DNA of 64,000 nt from Ochotona curzoniae (GCF_017591425.1 NW_024466599.1:73884501-73948500); one strand, 5' to 3'. Shown: positions 34,478-45,851, numbered from the stretch's first letter. Numbers and translations are program-made. Notes: generated by a model not told the origin, from the letters alone.

Positions 34478-36313
34478 AATTCCTGGTAACTTACTGGTGG
34501 ATGATAACCAGCAGGCTCTTTTCATGAAATCCATGAACAAATCAATCAATCAATCATAGCTTTTATTGGATTATTATAATGGTTTTCTTTGGATTTTAAA
34601 CCAGAAAAAAAAACTGTGCAACTATGAGAAGCACTGATTGAATATATTCACATAGCAAAGGAAAGAAACCTTTTAAGTAACCTTGTGTTGCTTCATTTGA
34701 GAGAGAGGTTTTGTAAACAAATAAAAGAATTTCAGTGTTATCACCCATAATTTTTCAGTAGCTGATCTTCAAGAAAATGACAAAACCTGGCTGATCCTTC
34801 TCCTTTTACATGGACCACAGAAGGAAAAACATTTAATTGTAAGTTTAGTGAATCCAATGGGAAAAAGAAAATTGTTTTCAAGTTTCATTGTAGGATGGTA
34901 ACTAGCATTTCAATATTGGGATCATCTAAATGTTGGATGTAAAACACATTCCAGAAGTGAACTTCAGAGGAAAAATCAAATGAATTGCAGAAAACAAATG
35001 TGAATAAAATAAAATGACACTGAATGCTGCCCACCTGAATTCTCCTCACTAGTGAGAAAAAATAAATTAAATTTCAAGAGGTGAAAATGGCCAAAAGGCA
35101 AAATAAAATGGAACCAGACAATGTTTGTCAAGAGGAAACACACTCTAGATAAAGATAAACAACGTTCTCTTTGCACTTGACATACTCATGATTTTTCCAC
35201 TGGGTACATTTGCACAGTTGGAATTAGGCAAAAGAAGGCGAATTTCCTACCAGCACGCTGCTTAGAAGAGGAAAAATGGAAAACGGGCCCCTAGGTCAAG
35301 TCTCATAGAGAGAATGCCAAATGTCTTTGTGTCCAGTTATTTGTGGTTTCAGATAATTGTACAGAAAATATCAAATTTGCATAGTGTGATTATTGCTGAT
35401 TATTTATCTAGCAGTCAAAATGTTTCAGTGGTTCCTCAGATGACAGATTGACAAGTCCTTAAAACTCCTTCAATTTATGAAATTTGCATGTAATTAGGCA
35501 ATAATGAAGGGATGTTTGTGGACAGAGGATTATACGACAATATGCTGGAAGCAATTCAAATGCTTGACAAAGTGTTAACATTATCTTCCTGACTCAACTA
35601 AGATTTAAACGCTTGGCTCAGAATCACTTAATGTATGAACTGCATAAAGAAGATTCAGAAAATTATCAATGGAGTAAATGATACATATTTTTTCCACTTT
35701 TTGAAACATACTCACTCACTAGACATGAGGGTATGTGGGGCAGAGTTGAATTTAAATGAACAATAATGACTTAGGTTTTGTAGAGTTGTATCGTGGGAGA
35801 AGTCCTATGGCAATGTGGAAAAAGTACCGTGAGCTGTATATATCAAGTCTGGAAATAGCCACGGCTCAGTCACTCTCCAATTGAGTTGCTTCTTAAAATT
35901 AATGAGTGATAGCCTTTATTAAAGAATGAGCACAATGTTAGATCTAAAACCCATCCTCAAAAAATGATGCCTGTTATTACGTAGTCTTCTTTGTGCTGAA
36001 AGCTGACACCATTGCTGCTCCAAGGTTGCCATGGACATTATAAAATCTACATCTGAAAGTTACAGATTACCCCTGATCTTCACACAGAAATGGTTTTTCA
36101 AGTAATTGATGTATATTATGCAAAATGCTCCTTTTCAAAACCAGACTTCCTGAGTATTGGTTATTACAGCAATTTAAATCAATGAAAATCTTAACAAAGG
36201 TTTATAGGGAGTTAAAAGAGGGGAAAGAAAAGTTATTTCTTGGGAGGGTTGGATCCAGAGTGTATAACTGATTTAAGAAGACAGGTGTTCATTTCATTGT
36301 GAGTCTATGAGAA
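34478..36313. other. Unique AT-rich DNA, no gene seen
   Basis: About 1.8 kb with no repeat except a short (AATC)n near 34537-34554. No coding motif is visible. Confidence 0.55.
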
Positions 36314-36633
36314 TATTTTTAATCAATGAATTAACTTTTATTTGAAAGGCCTAGAGACAGACCAACAGAAAGAACTTCCTCCACTGGTTCATACACAGAA
36401 TCATCACAACAGTCATAGCTGAGCCAGGCCAAAGCAGGGGTTAGGGGTCAGGGGTCAATTTATCTCTCACACATGTGACAAGAACCCGACAACGTGAGCA
36501 TCATCCATTATTTTCAACAGTGTGCACTGACAAAAAGCTGAAACCAAAAGCTGAACAGGAATCAAACTGAGACACTTCATATAAGGTGCAGGCAACCCTA
36601 TTCACTCTTGCAATAGTCTGTCGCTATAGCCGG
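36314..36633 (-). mobile_element. Old C-type SINE, minus strand
   Basis: Reverse copy: TTTTTAATCAATGAATTAAC, TTTGAAAGGCCTAGAGACAG, CTTCCTCCACTGGTTCA, GCTGAGCCAGGCCAAAGC, CTCTCACACATGTGAC, GAACAGGAATCAAACTGAG and an end near GCTATAGCCGGG. It carries a small AGGGGTC tandem at about 36436-36456. Strongly diverged. Confidence 0.78.
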
Positions 36634-38010
36634 GAATGACAATAGTGTGAGAAGGCAAGCACAGTGAAGCCCAAAAGGATAAACGAAACCTATGTGAATT
36701 GTCTTTAGGAAGCCCTGAATGCCATGCCACGCCAAAGCATTCAGGAATTTTCCATTAGGGAAATACACTCATTCATCCACACAGACAAAGAGTTTTCAAC
36801 TGAAGCACACTCCCCAAACCATCACTCTGTCATTCTTTGAATCTTGTTTCTAAATCATTAATTCATTTACGTACATGTTAGATATTGGGCTACAAGACTA
36901 GAATACTGTAAAAATACTAAACAGCTTGACTTTTGCCAGCCTCATACAGTGCTTTCATTCAAAGTAGGCTGTTGATGACAAATTCCAAATCCAGTGGCAA
37001 GTGCTTAGTGCAGTAAATTCAGAGGGAATCATCCATATGCTTCTGTTTCATGCAGAACAAAAGTTTCCACCATCTTTAAGAGCTTCTAAGCATCCACTAG
37101 ATTCACCAGAACCAGGAATGTTAAAGGAAAAAAAACAGCTGGAAAATGGGGTAGGATGTGATTTTAAAAATCAGGTACAGCAATGGCAAATAATTATTAT
37201 TATTATTTATTTAGTATCAGAGAATGGAACTCGGTGACCCCCAAAGCCTGAGATGTCATCACAGGACATGCTAAGCAGTTAGGGGAAATGGAGTTGAGTA
37301 TGCACGTGTCTGTCACAGTAGTGTTTGGATCTTGTCAACAACTGCTATGGCTTCATGGTGACAAACTGGTTCCTGTTCTCAAGTCAGATTCCTTAAAGAG
37401 ACTCATCTGTTGGTGTCTTGAGGCTCTCTCCCCAAATTTTCCTTCAAATTACTACAAGTGTTTGTCCTTTACCAATAACGAACAAGCACATTAAAAGTTT
37501 TTCACCACCTTTACCAGTATTTTTATTCATATTGTACCTGTCAGTGCAGAGCAGGAGTTGGGAAACAGACTTCGAAAGGTCATGGGAAATGAAATGAAAA
37601 GCTAAAATTTTTGTGATGCAAAATTTTAGAAATTCATGCATCACTGGGGCTGAGTACTTTCACTTAACTTCCAGAATATAGTTTTCTTCTCGTTTTCCTC
37701 CTAAGGGTTTATTGTCTTTATTTTCTTTTTCTTCTTCTTTTTTGTCCTCATTCTCTCTCCTTTTCTCTAACTTGCAAGAATTTGAATTTTTTTTCCTACT
37801 TACCTTCATGTTCATACTACATGCAAATCCCAAACATATTCCCTAAACTAAAATATATATATATATTCAGTTGTCTAATAAGCTCTCCCACTCTCATTTC
37901 CAATGTCTGAAAATGTTCTGAACTAAATCCCATTTTACTTTCATCAAATTCCCTGTCCTTCATCAGTGGCGAGATCCTGTTTCTATGAGCACATCCTAAA
38001 ATAAAACTGG
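36634..38010. other. Unique DNA, no gene seen
   Basis: Contains (ATT)n near 37193-37213, a C/T-rich run at about 37678-37772 and (AT)n near 37852-37865. No coding motif is seen. Confidence 0.55.
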
Positions 38011-38305
38011 GTTTAAGTATTCTTATTTGAAAAGCAGATTTACACAGAAAAGGAGAGACAGAGAAAGGATCTCCCAAATGCTGGTTTATTCTCCAAATGG
38101 CCACAGGGCTGCAACTGAACTATTCTGAAGCAAGAATCCAAGAGTTTCTTCCAGATTTCCCACCAGGATGTAGGTGCACAAGAACTTGAACCACCTTCCA
38201 TTGCATTCCCAGGCCATTCATAGCGAGCTGAAAGGGAAGTGGAGCAGCTGAGACTAGCACCGGTACCCAAATGGCATGACAGCACTCTAAGGTACTGGTC
38301 GCTCC
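38011..38305 (-). mobile_element. Old C-type SINE, minus strand
   Basis: Reverse copy with TTCTTATTTGAAAAGCAGATT, GAGAGACAGAGAAAGGATC, CCACAGGGCTGCAACTGAAC, TTTCTTCCAGATTTCCCACC, GAAAGGGAAGTGGAGCAGC and ACTAGCACCGGTACCC. The 5' end is degenerate. The 98-codon minus frame is repeat-derived. Confidence 0.85.
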
Positions 38306-38425
38306 TGTTCATTTTAATGCGCAGTTGTTTTCTCAATCAGTCTTTTAGGCACTGCTTTTTCACTGAATCCAGAATTTAACCATTTGATCTACTTCCACCC
38401 ATTCAAGCTGTCATCATTCTCTCTC

Positions 38426-38441
38426 TTTTTTTTTTTTTTTT
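38426..38441. repeat. T-run, possible tail of an unrecognised retroelement
   Basis: A run of 16 T after CTCTC. It could be the reverse tail of a lost retroposed copy. No body is recognisable beside it. Confidence 0.5.
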
Positions 38442-38486
38442 AGAAATGCCTTAATTCAGGGATGAGTTGTTCCTAATTTCTTTTTT

Positions 38487-38808
38487 TTTTTAAAGATTTA
38501 TTTTTTTATTATTTTTTTATTGGAAAGGCAGATATACAGAGAGGAGAGACAGAGAGGAAGATCTTCCATCAGATGATTCACTCCCCAAGTGCGCGCAACT
38601 ATGCCGATCCGAAGCCAGGAGCCTCTTCCAGGTCTCCCACGCAGGTGCAGGTTCCCAAAGCTTTGGGCCGTCCTCGACTGCTTTCCCAGGCCACAGGCAG
38701 GGAGCTGGAAGGGAAGCAGGGCTGCCGGGATAGAACCGGCGCCCATATGGGATCCCGGGCATGCAAGGTGAGGACCTTTAACCACTTGCGCCACCGCGCC
38801 GGGCCCCC
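38487..38808 (-). mobile_element. Young C-type SINE (subfamily A), minus strand
   Basis: Minus-strand copy: AAAGATTTATTTTTTTATT, GGAAAGGCAGATATACAGAG, AAGATCTTCCATCAGATG, CCAGGAGCCTCTTCC, GGAAGGGAAGCAGGGCTGCC, GAACCGGCGCCCATATGGG and CGCCACCGCGCCGGGCCC. The flanks CCTAATTTCTTTTTT at 38472-38486 and CCTAATTTCTTTTTT from 38809 form the duplication. A small deletion removes GGCCGATG-type bases after CGCGCAAC. Frames on both strands here are artefacts. Confidence 0.95.
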
Positions 38809-38848
38809 CTAATTTCTTTTTTAAGTTGATCTCGAAAACAGCTTGGAA

Positions 38849-39151
38849 GGGCCCAACAAGATGGCCTAGTGGCTAAATATTCACCTTGCTTGCTCTAGGA
38901 TCTCATATGGTCGATAGTTCCTGTCCTGTTTGCTTCACTTCCTGTCCAGTTCCTTGCTTGTGACCTGGAAAAGAAGTAGAGGATGGTCCAAAGCCTTGGG
39001 ATCATGCACCCATGTGGGAGACCCAGAAGAAGCTCCTTGGCTGTGGATTGGCTCAGCTCCAGCCATTTTGATAACCTTGGGAGTGAAGCAGAGAATGGAA
39101 GAACTTTATTCTGCCTCTTCTTCTCACTGTAAATCTGCCTTTCTAAAAAAA
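38849..39151 (+). mobile_element. C-type SINE (subfamily B-like), plus strand
   Basis: Plus-strand copy starting GGGCCCAACAAGATGGCCTAG, then GTGGCTAAATATTCACCTTG, GATCTCATATGG, TTCACTTCCTGTCCAGTTCC, GACCTGGAAAAGAAGTAGAGG, CACCCATGTGGGAGACCC, CTGTAAATCTGCC and TTTCTAAAAAAAGG. GGCCTAGTGGCTAAA ties it to subfamily B. It lies 40 bp after the minus-strand copy at 38487-38808. Its A-tail runs into an AAGG microsatellite. Confidence 0.92.
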
Positions 39152-39289
39152 GGTGGGATGAAGGAAGGCAGGAAGGATGAAAGGCAGAAAGGCAGAAAAG
39201 AAGGAAGGAAGGAAGGAAGGAAGGAAGGAAGGAAGGAAGGAAGGAAGGAAGGAAGGAAGGAAGGTAGGTAGGAAGGAAGGAAGGAAGGA
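39152..39289. repeat. (AAGG)n microsatellite at SINE tail
   Basis: Imperfect GGAAGG units become a pure AAGG run at about 39200-39265, then AGGT-interrupted repeats. It starts directly after the SINE tail, so it probably grew from the A-rich end. The glycine/arginine/lysine-rich open frames here are artefacts. Confidence 0.95.
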
Positions 39290-39534
39290 GCTTAGAGATT
39301 TATTCATTCATTCTTTGTACAAACATTCATTGAATGTCTATTTTATGCCGGGTGTTCTGGGCCTTTAATCACTTATACTCAGGATTACTGCAACATTTTC
39401 CCATTGACTGTTTTTCAGCTCCCATCCCTCCTCACAATGGACCTGTCAAACCAAGGTCCAGAATGAAAAAACGCCAAAATCAGAGTAAGAAGACATAATA
39501 CAAGATGCAACAGGAGGAGTCAGTATTGGAACAC

Positions 39535-39870
39535 AGAGGGGAGAGTTGTCACTTGTGACGCTGGCATCTCAAATGGGTACTGGTATGAGTCCAGGCTGCT
39601 CGGCTGGCAATCCAGCTCCTTTGTAATGTGCCTGGGAAAGCAGCAGCAGATGGCCCAAGTGCTTACACACATGAACCCGCTTAGCAGAATCAGTAAAACA
39701 TCCTGGCTTGTAGCTTCTGGCTGCTAGCTGTTGGCTGTTAACTGGTCCACACTCAGCCATTACAGCCCTTTGGGAAGTGAATCAGCAGATGGAAGATCCC
39801 TCTCTGTCTTTCTCTCTCTCTCCACCCTCCAAACCCTACTAACTCTCAGATAAGTAAAACATATCTTTAA
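39535..39870 (+). mobile_element. Old C-type SINE, plus strand
   Basis: Contains CTGGCATCTCAAATGGGTAC, GGCAATCCAGCTCCTTTG, CTGGGAAAGCAGCAGCAGATG, GCCCAAGTGCTTACACAC, AGCCATTACAGCCCTTTGGG, GTGAATCAGCAGATGGAAG, a TCTCTCTC run and GATAAGTAAAACATATCTTT. An internal duplication of TAGCTTCTGGCTGCTAGCTG type sits at about 39710-39735. Confidence 0.88.
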
Positions 39871-40230
39871 AAAGAGCCAGCAGGGTAAATAAACTGAAAA
39901 TTCCAAGTGATTCTTTGAATCCCTGTTTGTAGCAAAATAACAAATTGATTTGTAGGATCTATGTGAACCCTTTGTTGGTGAATACGGAGCTTTATAGGTG
40001 TTAGACAAATCAGAGCAAAAAGCAATGTTTGCTGTAGGTGAAATGCTAAGATGACATTCATATCAGTGGTGGTCAATAAGCACGTATGACTGAACTAGTA
40101 ATGAGCAGTAGAGAAAGTAATAAAGAATTTGAACTCTTGGTTCCATCATACCACAACTTGGAATTTATTATAAGAAGAAATAATTAAACAAAGGAAAGAA
40201 ATCCATGCCTTAAACCAAATATGGTTGTAG
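39871..40230. other. Unique AT-rich DNA, no gene seen
   Basis: Nothing recognisable in about 360 bp. Confidence 0.5.
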
Positions 40231-40545
40231 TATTCTCGGAATCACAAATTTAAGACCTTAAGAAGTTCATCAGTCAAAAAGCAACCAATGGTGTTGAAGA
40301 TGTGGGGGAAGAGATACACTAATATACTGTTGCTGGGAGTGTAAATGACTACAAGCATATGGAAGGCAGTACGGGGATTCCTAAGAAATCTAAAAATAAA
40401 TCTTCCATATGACACCACGCATCCCGTTCCTGAGAAGTTACCCAAAGAAAGTGAAATCAGCGTATGAAATAGTTGTCTGTACACTCATGCTGAAATAAGA
40501 AATCAAGATGGCCATCAACTGATGACAGGACAAAGAACTTGTGAT

Positions 40546-40583
<38 letters not shown>

Positions 40584-40910
40584 ATTCAGCCATGAAATGA
40601 ATGAAATCTTATCTTTTGCAACAAAACAAATAAAACTGGAAACTTTTATGCCTAGTGGAATAAGCCAGTCCCCAAGAGACAAACATCATATATTTTCCCC
40701 TGATTTGTGGCAACCTAATATGCAGAGTATAAAAATATAATGGATATATGAGCAAAATTGACATTTTCAAATGTGATTATTGCTTGCAACTTTTATCCAT
40801 AATCTTCAGAAACAGTGCTTTTTCTGTTTACTACTTGCTGAGTATTTTTATTTAGTGAAACAATTACAGTGTGATTATAAATTCAGCTGAAATTATGTCA
40901 TTGTAAAATT
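40231..40910 (+). mobile_element. L1 3' end fragment (ORF2 tail and 3' UTR), plus strand
   Basis: This reads like the L1 end found in lagomorphs and other mammals. It has TGGGAGTGTAAATGACTAC, GGAAGGCAGTACGGGGATTCC, a CATATGACACCACGCATCCC block, TGGCCATCAACTGATGACAGG, CTATTCAGCCATGAAATGAATG and ATAAGCCAGTCCCCAAGAG, then CCCTGATTTGTGGCAACC, typical of the rabbit L1 3' UTR as I remember it. It is interrupted by (TG)n at 40546-40581. It is 5'-truncated and highly diverged. Confidence 0.85.
40546..40581. repeat. (TG)n microsatellite inside L1
   Basis: About 18 TG units in the place where L1 normally reads TGGTACATATATACAATGG. Confidence 0.95.
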
Positions 40911-41891
40911 TAGAAGAAAATAAGAAAGGAAGGGGCAGGCACAGTGGTGGCATGGGAGGCAATGCAGGTTAAGACTTGAATATCATATGCTACTAAATCT
41001 GCACAGGCAAAATACATGAAATGTATCCATCTAATATAAATAAAAATTAAGAGGAATTCATCAACAGATATTACACTGCGGTAAAATGGCATCTAAAATT
41101 ATGTCTCTTGTTCATTTCCTTTACAGATCCTTTTGGAATTTGAAGACCATGAGGATTCACAGGCAGTGTATTGAGAAGTTGTGGTGGTTGATAAGATGGT
41201 TGTAGCAATACCCCAGGCCACTTGATTTGTTTTCTAACAATTGTGGAGACTGCAATGCCAATATCGAGTGTGTGTCTTCCAAACCCTGGCTTCTTCTGAA
41301 GCCTTTCACTTCCATTTATACACAGCCACTTTCCTTTTCTGTAGTCACGAGGCCCTTTCTGTGTGTGCACACGTCTGCTATTTCTCTCTGTCTTTGAGGA
41401 AGTCAGTCCTATTGCAATAGAATCCCACCCTTCTAAGCTCAGTCAACTCTTTTTAGCTCTCTAAGGACTGTCTCCCCAAAAACAGTGACAATGGACACGA
41501 AGGCTTTGACGAGATTCCCAGGAAAGCATCATTCAGTCCCTAACTCTACTCCAACACAAGCTTGTTTGAAAGGTTCAGCGGGTTGGATATGATACGTTAA
41601 CCAACGTTGGATGATCTAAAGTCCAGAAATATGGCACATAAACCTATACAGAAACTACAAAAGCAAATTGTTTCTAAACGGTGAGTCCCACAGTTATAGC
41701 TGCATATATCTATAAATATACCTACACACACATGGCTGCGTGAAGTTTCTGCTTGTTTATTGTGTTCATGTTAATAAAGCTATGCTGGAAACTAGAAAAA
41801 AACTGAAGAGGAAAAGAATGATCATATTCGGTGCAAAAGTAAACATTTATTGCGTGCTTCCTAAAGTTCACGTGGTCTCTGAAAACCCCTA
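40911..41891. other. Unique DNA, no gene seen
   Basis: A short GGGGCAGGCACAGTGGTGGC at 40933-40952 looks like the head of a C-SINE, but the body does not follow. The minus frame at 41071-41370 (99 codons) has no motif that I know. Confidence 0.5.
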
Positions 41892-41924
41892 GTCTCTCTC
41901 TCTCTCTCTTTTTCTCTCTCTTTT
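41892..41924. repeat. (TC)n microsatellite
   Basis: CT-repeat with a TTT interruption. Confidence 0.93.
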
Positions 41925-42113
41925 GACTTCTTGCAACAAACTGAGGTGTCTTTTCTCAAACTATTATGGATAAGAAAATAGACGTCATAGGTTTAGTGAA
42001 TCACCCAAAATCTAATGGCTCACATCTATAACTCCAGAATCTTAGGTCCTAACTTCCTGTTTCAACTTCCTTTAACATACAAATGCCTACAATTAAAAAA
42101 AAAATTGTGTGTG

Positions 42114-42455
42114 ATGGGGTGGCTGTTATGGGGCAGCCTATTAAGCTATCCTTTGGGATGCCTGCATCACTTCCAGAAATGCCAGCTTCAGTACCGACTG
42201 TCAGGCTTCTGATCCGGCTTCCTGCTGACATCCTGAGGAAGGCATCAGATGATGGCTTGAGTACCTGGATACGTGCCAGTCATGCAGGAGACCCAGAGAG
42301 GGTTCCTGTTTCTGGGTTCAGCCCGGCCAAGCCTCAGCTTGTTATAGCCATTTTGGAAATGAAACACTGGAAAGAACGATCTTACTGTAAGTTCCTCTTC
42401 CCCTCTCCTCTCCTCCTCTCTCCTCTCATCTTCAAATAAATCAATGAATCTTTTC
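42114..42455 (+). mobile_element. Old C-type SINE, plus strand
   Basis: Contains GGTGGCTGTTATGGGGCAGCC, TATTAAGCTATCC, GATGCCTGCATCACTTCC, ATCCGGCTTCCTGCTGACATCC, CATGCAGGAGACCCAGAGAGG, TGGGTTCAGCCCGGCC, CCATTTTGGAAATGAAAC, CTCTCCTCTCC and TTCAAATAAATCAATGAATC. The plus frame at 42083-42439 (118 codons) is repeat-derived. Confidence 0.85.
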
Positions 42456-43231
42456 CAAAAGAAAATGTATCTAAAGAATGTACCTATTTGCAAATAGTAG
42501 CCATTAAATACAAGTCAGATAAGCTCTTCACATGAATTAAAGTGTCTCTTTGCAAGCTAGCTTATATCACATTGGTTGATTTGATTAGAAGTGAAAAATG
42601 TTCAGATACAGACAATTTCATATGAGTCCATGCAATTTTTCACTCAGAGTTGAAGTGGAGCTTGGCTGTGGCCTTGACGGTACCCAGGTGGGCTCTTCTA
42701 GTGAAAGCTTTTCCCAAGACAAGCATTAAGGCCAACCACATGCTGGAGAGCCCCACTGAGCCCAACAGGCTGCAAAGATTTCTATTTACCAGCCTACAGT
42801 GCAATAGGGTCTTCAAAAATATTTCCAGATTCTTGGCTAACCATGTGCTTCGTGTTTGGGCACAAAGTATAAATAGGCTGAAAAATATTTGTTTGTTGTT
42901 GTAAGAAGTTGTTGGGGTGCAAATGTGACCGCCCCAGAGACTAAAACTCTTTATCCATTCACCTGTGTGAGGAGTTGGGGCTGTCGCCGCTAACTTCCCC
43001 CATGGCCTGTCTCTTGGTTGGATTTGAATTCTCGATGGAAATGTCACTTCCCAACGCGAAGGCATCCACTGCTCTCAGGATGATTCAGTTTGTGGCTTCT
43101 GGACTGAGAAGTATGACTGTTGACAAGTCTGTTGGTCAGTTGTGTCAATCACTGAAGAGGCAGTAATGGTCATTGCAAATTCATCAAGTATTGAGTGTTC
43201 CAGAAACTACTCATGCATAGAAGTATAAACC
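42456..43231. other. GC-richer segment with opposing open frames, origin unknown
   Basis: At 42640-43165 the sequence is less AT-biased and opens on the minus strand for 141 codons (42640-43065), with an 84-codon plus frame opposite. I recognise neither protein. A TATA-like AGTATAAATAGG lies at 42868-42879 on the plus strand. It could be an unrecognised LTR or pseudogene, or unique sequence. Confidence 0.3.
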
Positions 43232-43545
43232 AGAGCTTTTATTTCATTTTTAATTTGTATTTATTTGAGGCTCAAGTACAGAGACAAAACGAGAGAATTC
43301 CCATCCACTGGTTCATTCCCTAAATACTACAACAACAGAAGCTGGGCCAGGCTAAAGCTTGGAACTCTCTTCGGGTCTCCCTCAGAGGTGGGCAGGACCT
43401 AACAGTTTGAGTCATCCTGTGGGCCTCCTTGAGTCTGCATGGACAGGAATTTGGAATCAGGAGCCAGGACCAGGTTCACAGCTAAGTACTGTCATGAGCT
43501 GGCATCTTAACTCCTGGATATCCATCCCAACCAGAGAAACTACAA
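43232..43545 (-). mobile_element. Old C-type SINE, minus strand
   Basis: Reverse copy: TTTCATTTTTAATTTGTATTT, AGAATTCCCATCCACTGG, AAGCTGGGCCAGGCTAAAGC, CTCTTCGGGTCTCCCTCAG, GGCAGGACCTAACAGTTTGAG, GACAGGAATTTGGAATC and ATGAGCTGGCATCTTAACTCC. The 5' end is diverged. Confidence 0.82.
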
Positions 43546-44839
43546 AGTAGGATTCACAGCCGCTGTTACAGGACAAAGTTACATGATGTGCCTGAAAGCT
43601 AAGAACCCAGACTAATGAGTGCATGTTTGTGGAATGCTGTGGACACATCATTAGTAACACATCCTCTCCCAGATGTGCTTCCTTGGTCTGAATGGATCAA
43701 GTCTCTCTATCCATGGAGGGTTGGATATGCTTGCTGCATCGTGCTGGTCAATAAAACTCCCAGGGGAATTAAAAGCACGTGACAACTGAAAGGGACTGTG
43801 TGAGAGTTGGACATTTCAGACAATTCTCAGAAACTCCAGTCACAACATCTGTGGCTGTCTTGTGGAGACTCGCAATGAACTACCCTTTAGAAGTCTTACA
43901 GCCTGGCATCCTGAAGGGAAAACACAGATGTGACACCATTCCAAGGTACTGTGTGTGTTGCTAACGATCCTGGTCTCCATTAGATCGGGCATAATGGAAG
44001 AAAGAAAACTAAGAAACACAGCCCAACAATCCAGATATGAGAACTCAGCAAGCACCAAGCCAACACTCAGAAGAAACTATACACCCTGGTGTGATTCATG
44101 CCCAGAAGAATGGTAGCTCTTGTCTGCACTTTGATTAAAGAAACAACTAAGTAAAGCCTTAAGAAGCATCGACTCCATACAGGTAAAATAACAATAATGT
44201 ATTTTCTGGGACCACCACACAAAGGCAATAACTCTCTTCTCAACCTAATTCCTTTCTGCATAACATTCTGCCATGAATTGCTCCTTCAACATGTGTCCTT
44301 GCCACTGAGCACACATGGAAGTTACTGCCCTCTACATACCAGGACGGAGATATATGAACAATTATATTGAATCCCAACCTCCTTGTGATTTGGTTGACAC
44401 CTATCCATGTCAGTCTCCTCAAATTTTGATTCGCTGACTCACTTCTCCCTTTATGACCTTGGTTTTCTACTGATTCTATTCATTATTTTTCTTGTTGCAT
44501 TCAGAAGGCCCCTGAATTCCCAGCATCTCCATGGAAGCCACATCTTTCATTAAATTACATGCCTGTCATTTTCATTTTCATTAAATTGAAGAGGGGCAAG
44601 AAAAGAAAAAATAATGCAAACTGCATGGTATAACTTGTTTTTGAGTCAAGACTTCTAGAAGCAGAATTCTTGTCCACCTCGTTTATCAATTATTTTTGAG
44701 GATTTCTTGCCATTCACAAAGCTGACCCTAAAACAACTAACTGGTCTTTGGGCAGTTTCCAAATTCTCTGTGTAGCTCATTGGAGCATGAACGCTGTTTC
44801 CAAAGCACCCATGTGTAGTCAGATACGCCCCCTATCCCA
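43546..44839. other. Unique DNA, no gene seen
   Basis: Moderate base composition and no repeat recognised. Open frames of 60-72 codons are scattered and lack motifs. Some could be old transposon sequence that I cannot name. Confidence 0.45.
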
Positions 44840-45230
44840 ATCTCCATAATTTCCTCTTCTGGAAAACTGGACTTTGTTGATATTACAGCTAAGTTGAGCA
44901 CCTGGAGATGAAATAATCTTAGATGATTACCCAACCATGCCCAAAATCTCAGGGGGTGTCCGTTTAAGAAACACAAGAAATAAAGACACACAGAGAAAAG
45001 GGTGTTAGAAAGATAAGGAAGAGACTAGAGTGACGTAGCCACAAGCCAAGGAAACCATGGACTGCTGATAGCCACCAGATGGTGGAATATGCAGGAGGAT
45101 CTTCCCCTGGAGCCTGCTGACGGAGCATGGCCTTGATACAACTAGGACTTCCGTCTGCCACAGCAGTATAACATGCACTTGTTGTTATTTAAGCTACCCA
45201 GTTTGCCTCAGTCCGTGATGAGAAGTGTGG
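44840..45230 (+). mobile_element. Old LTR-like sequence (MaLR/MLT1-type), plus strand
   Basis: The order GATGATTACCCAACCATGCC, AAAGACACACAGAGAAAAGG, GAGTGACGTAGCCACAAGCC, CCAAGGAAACCATGGACTGC, GCCACCAGATGGTGGAAT, CTTCCCCTGGAGCCTGC, GGAGCATGGCCTTGATACAA and TTGTTGTTATTTAAGCTACC matches an old mammalian MaLR/MLT1-type LTR layout from memory. Such LTRs derive from ancient ERVL-related retroviruses. No viral gene is present. The left end is uncertain. Confidence 0.5.
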
Positions 45231-45411
45231 AAAATGAATGTTCCCACTCTCTCAAAGACTTTTGGAAGCCAATCTCTTCAATAATTCCATCCCAAATAAG
45301 ACAAAATCTAGTGTGATTGATAATTTGCTACCAAACCTGTTTGCTATAAAGGGAAATAACATCTGAGTAACTCATTCAACAAATATTTAGCCACTCAACA
45401 AATATTTCTTG

Positions 45412-45417
45412 GCAGAC
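45412..45417 (+). repeat. Left target-site duplication of the solo LTR
   Basis: GCAGAC, repeated at 45852-45857 just after the LTR. Confidence 0.75.
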
Positions 45418-45851
45418 TGTTGGAATACAGCCTGTGGGAAAACTGGGGCAGCGAAACCTGTGAGACCCTGTTGAGAAGAGGCTCCAGCAAAGAGAAGGCA
45501 GAAGGCCTCTCCCCCACAGCGTGCTCCTGCCCCCGCTGAGTCCTTGGATGTGCTTTCGTGCTCTCCTTGAAGATAGGTGGACATCTGTGCTCTGTCTAGT
45601 CAATCGAGGACGGACAGTATTATCTAGTCCCTGTTACAATAACCTTTTGACTAGGTTGCCTTGTTAGCTTCTTAGTTGTCTCTGAGTTCTTAGACGTGAT
45701 CTAACTCTGAGTTATGTCTGAACCATTGTTTCATGAAATGTATAAAACTTGAAACCCTGGAAATAAACTTTGTCAGTTGCCAAAACAGAGCACTGTCCCA
45801 CCATTTCTTCAGGTTGCATCTCCTCCCCAGGAACCGCAAGGTAAACTTGCA
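45418..45851 (+). mobile_element. Solo LTR of an endogenous retrovirus
   Basis: A 434-bp element starting TGTTGGAATA and ending AAACTTGCA, so with canonical TG...CA ends, flanked by the 6-bp duplication GCAGAC. It has a TATA box (TATAAAA, 45741-45747) and a polyadenylation signal (AATAAA, 45762-45767) 15 bp later, followed by a GT/CT-rich region, as in U3-R-U5 layouts. No internal retroviral genes adjoin it, so it is the product of recombination between two LTRs. A 6-bp duplication is most typical of class II (beta-type) elements, but one site cannot settle the class. It makes no viral protein. Confidence 0.85.
45741..45767 (+). promoter_or_regulatory. LTR TATA box and polyadenylation signal
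   Basis: TATAAAA at 45741-45747 and AATAAA at 45762-45767 lie in the expected order. Transcription would start near the polyadenylation signal, as in retroviral R regions. Activity cannot be judged from sequence. Confidence 0.65.

Noticed and set aside
39177..39368. Gly/Arg/Lys-rich open frames
   Set aside because: They come from the AAGG microsatellite.
40933..40960. C-SINE head at GGGGCAGGCACAGTGGTGG
   Set aside because: No SINE body follows, so it may be chance or a tiny remnant.
41071..41370. 99-codon minus-strand frame
   Set aside because: No motif, no splice context and ordinary surroundings.
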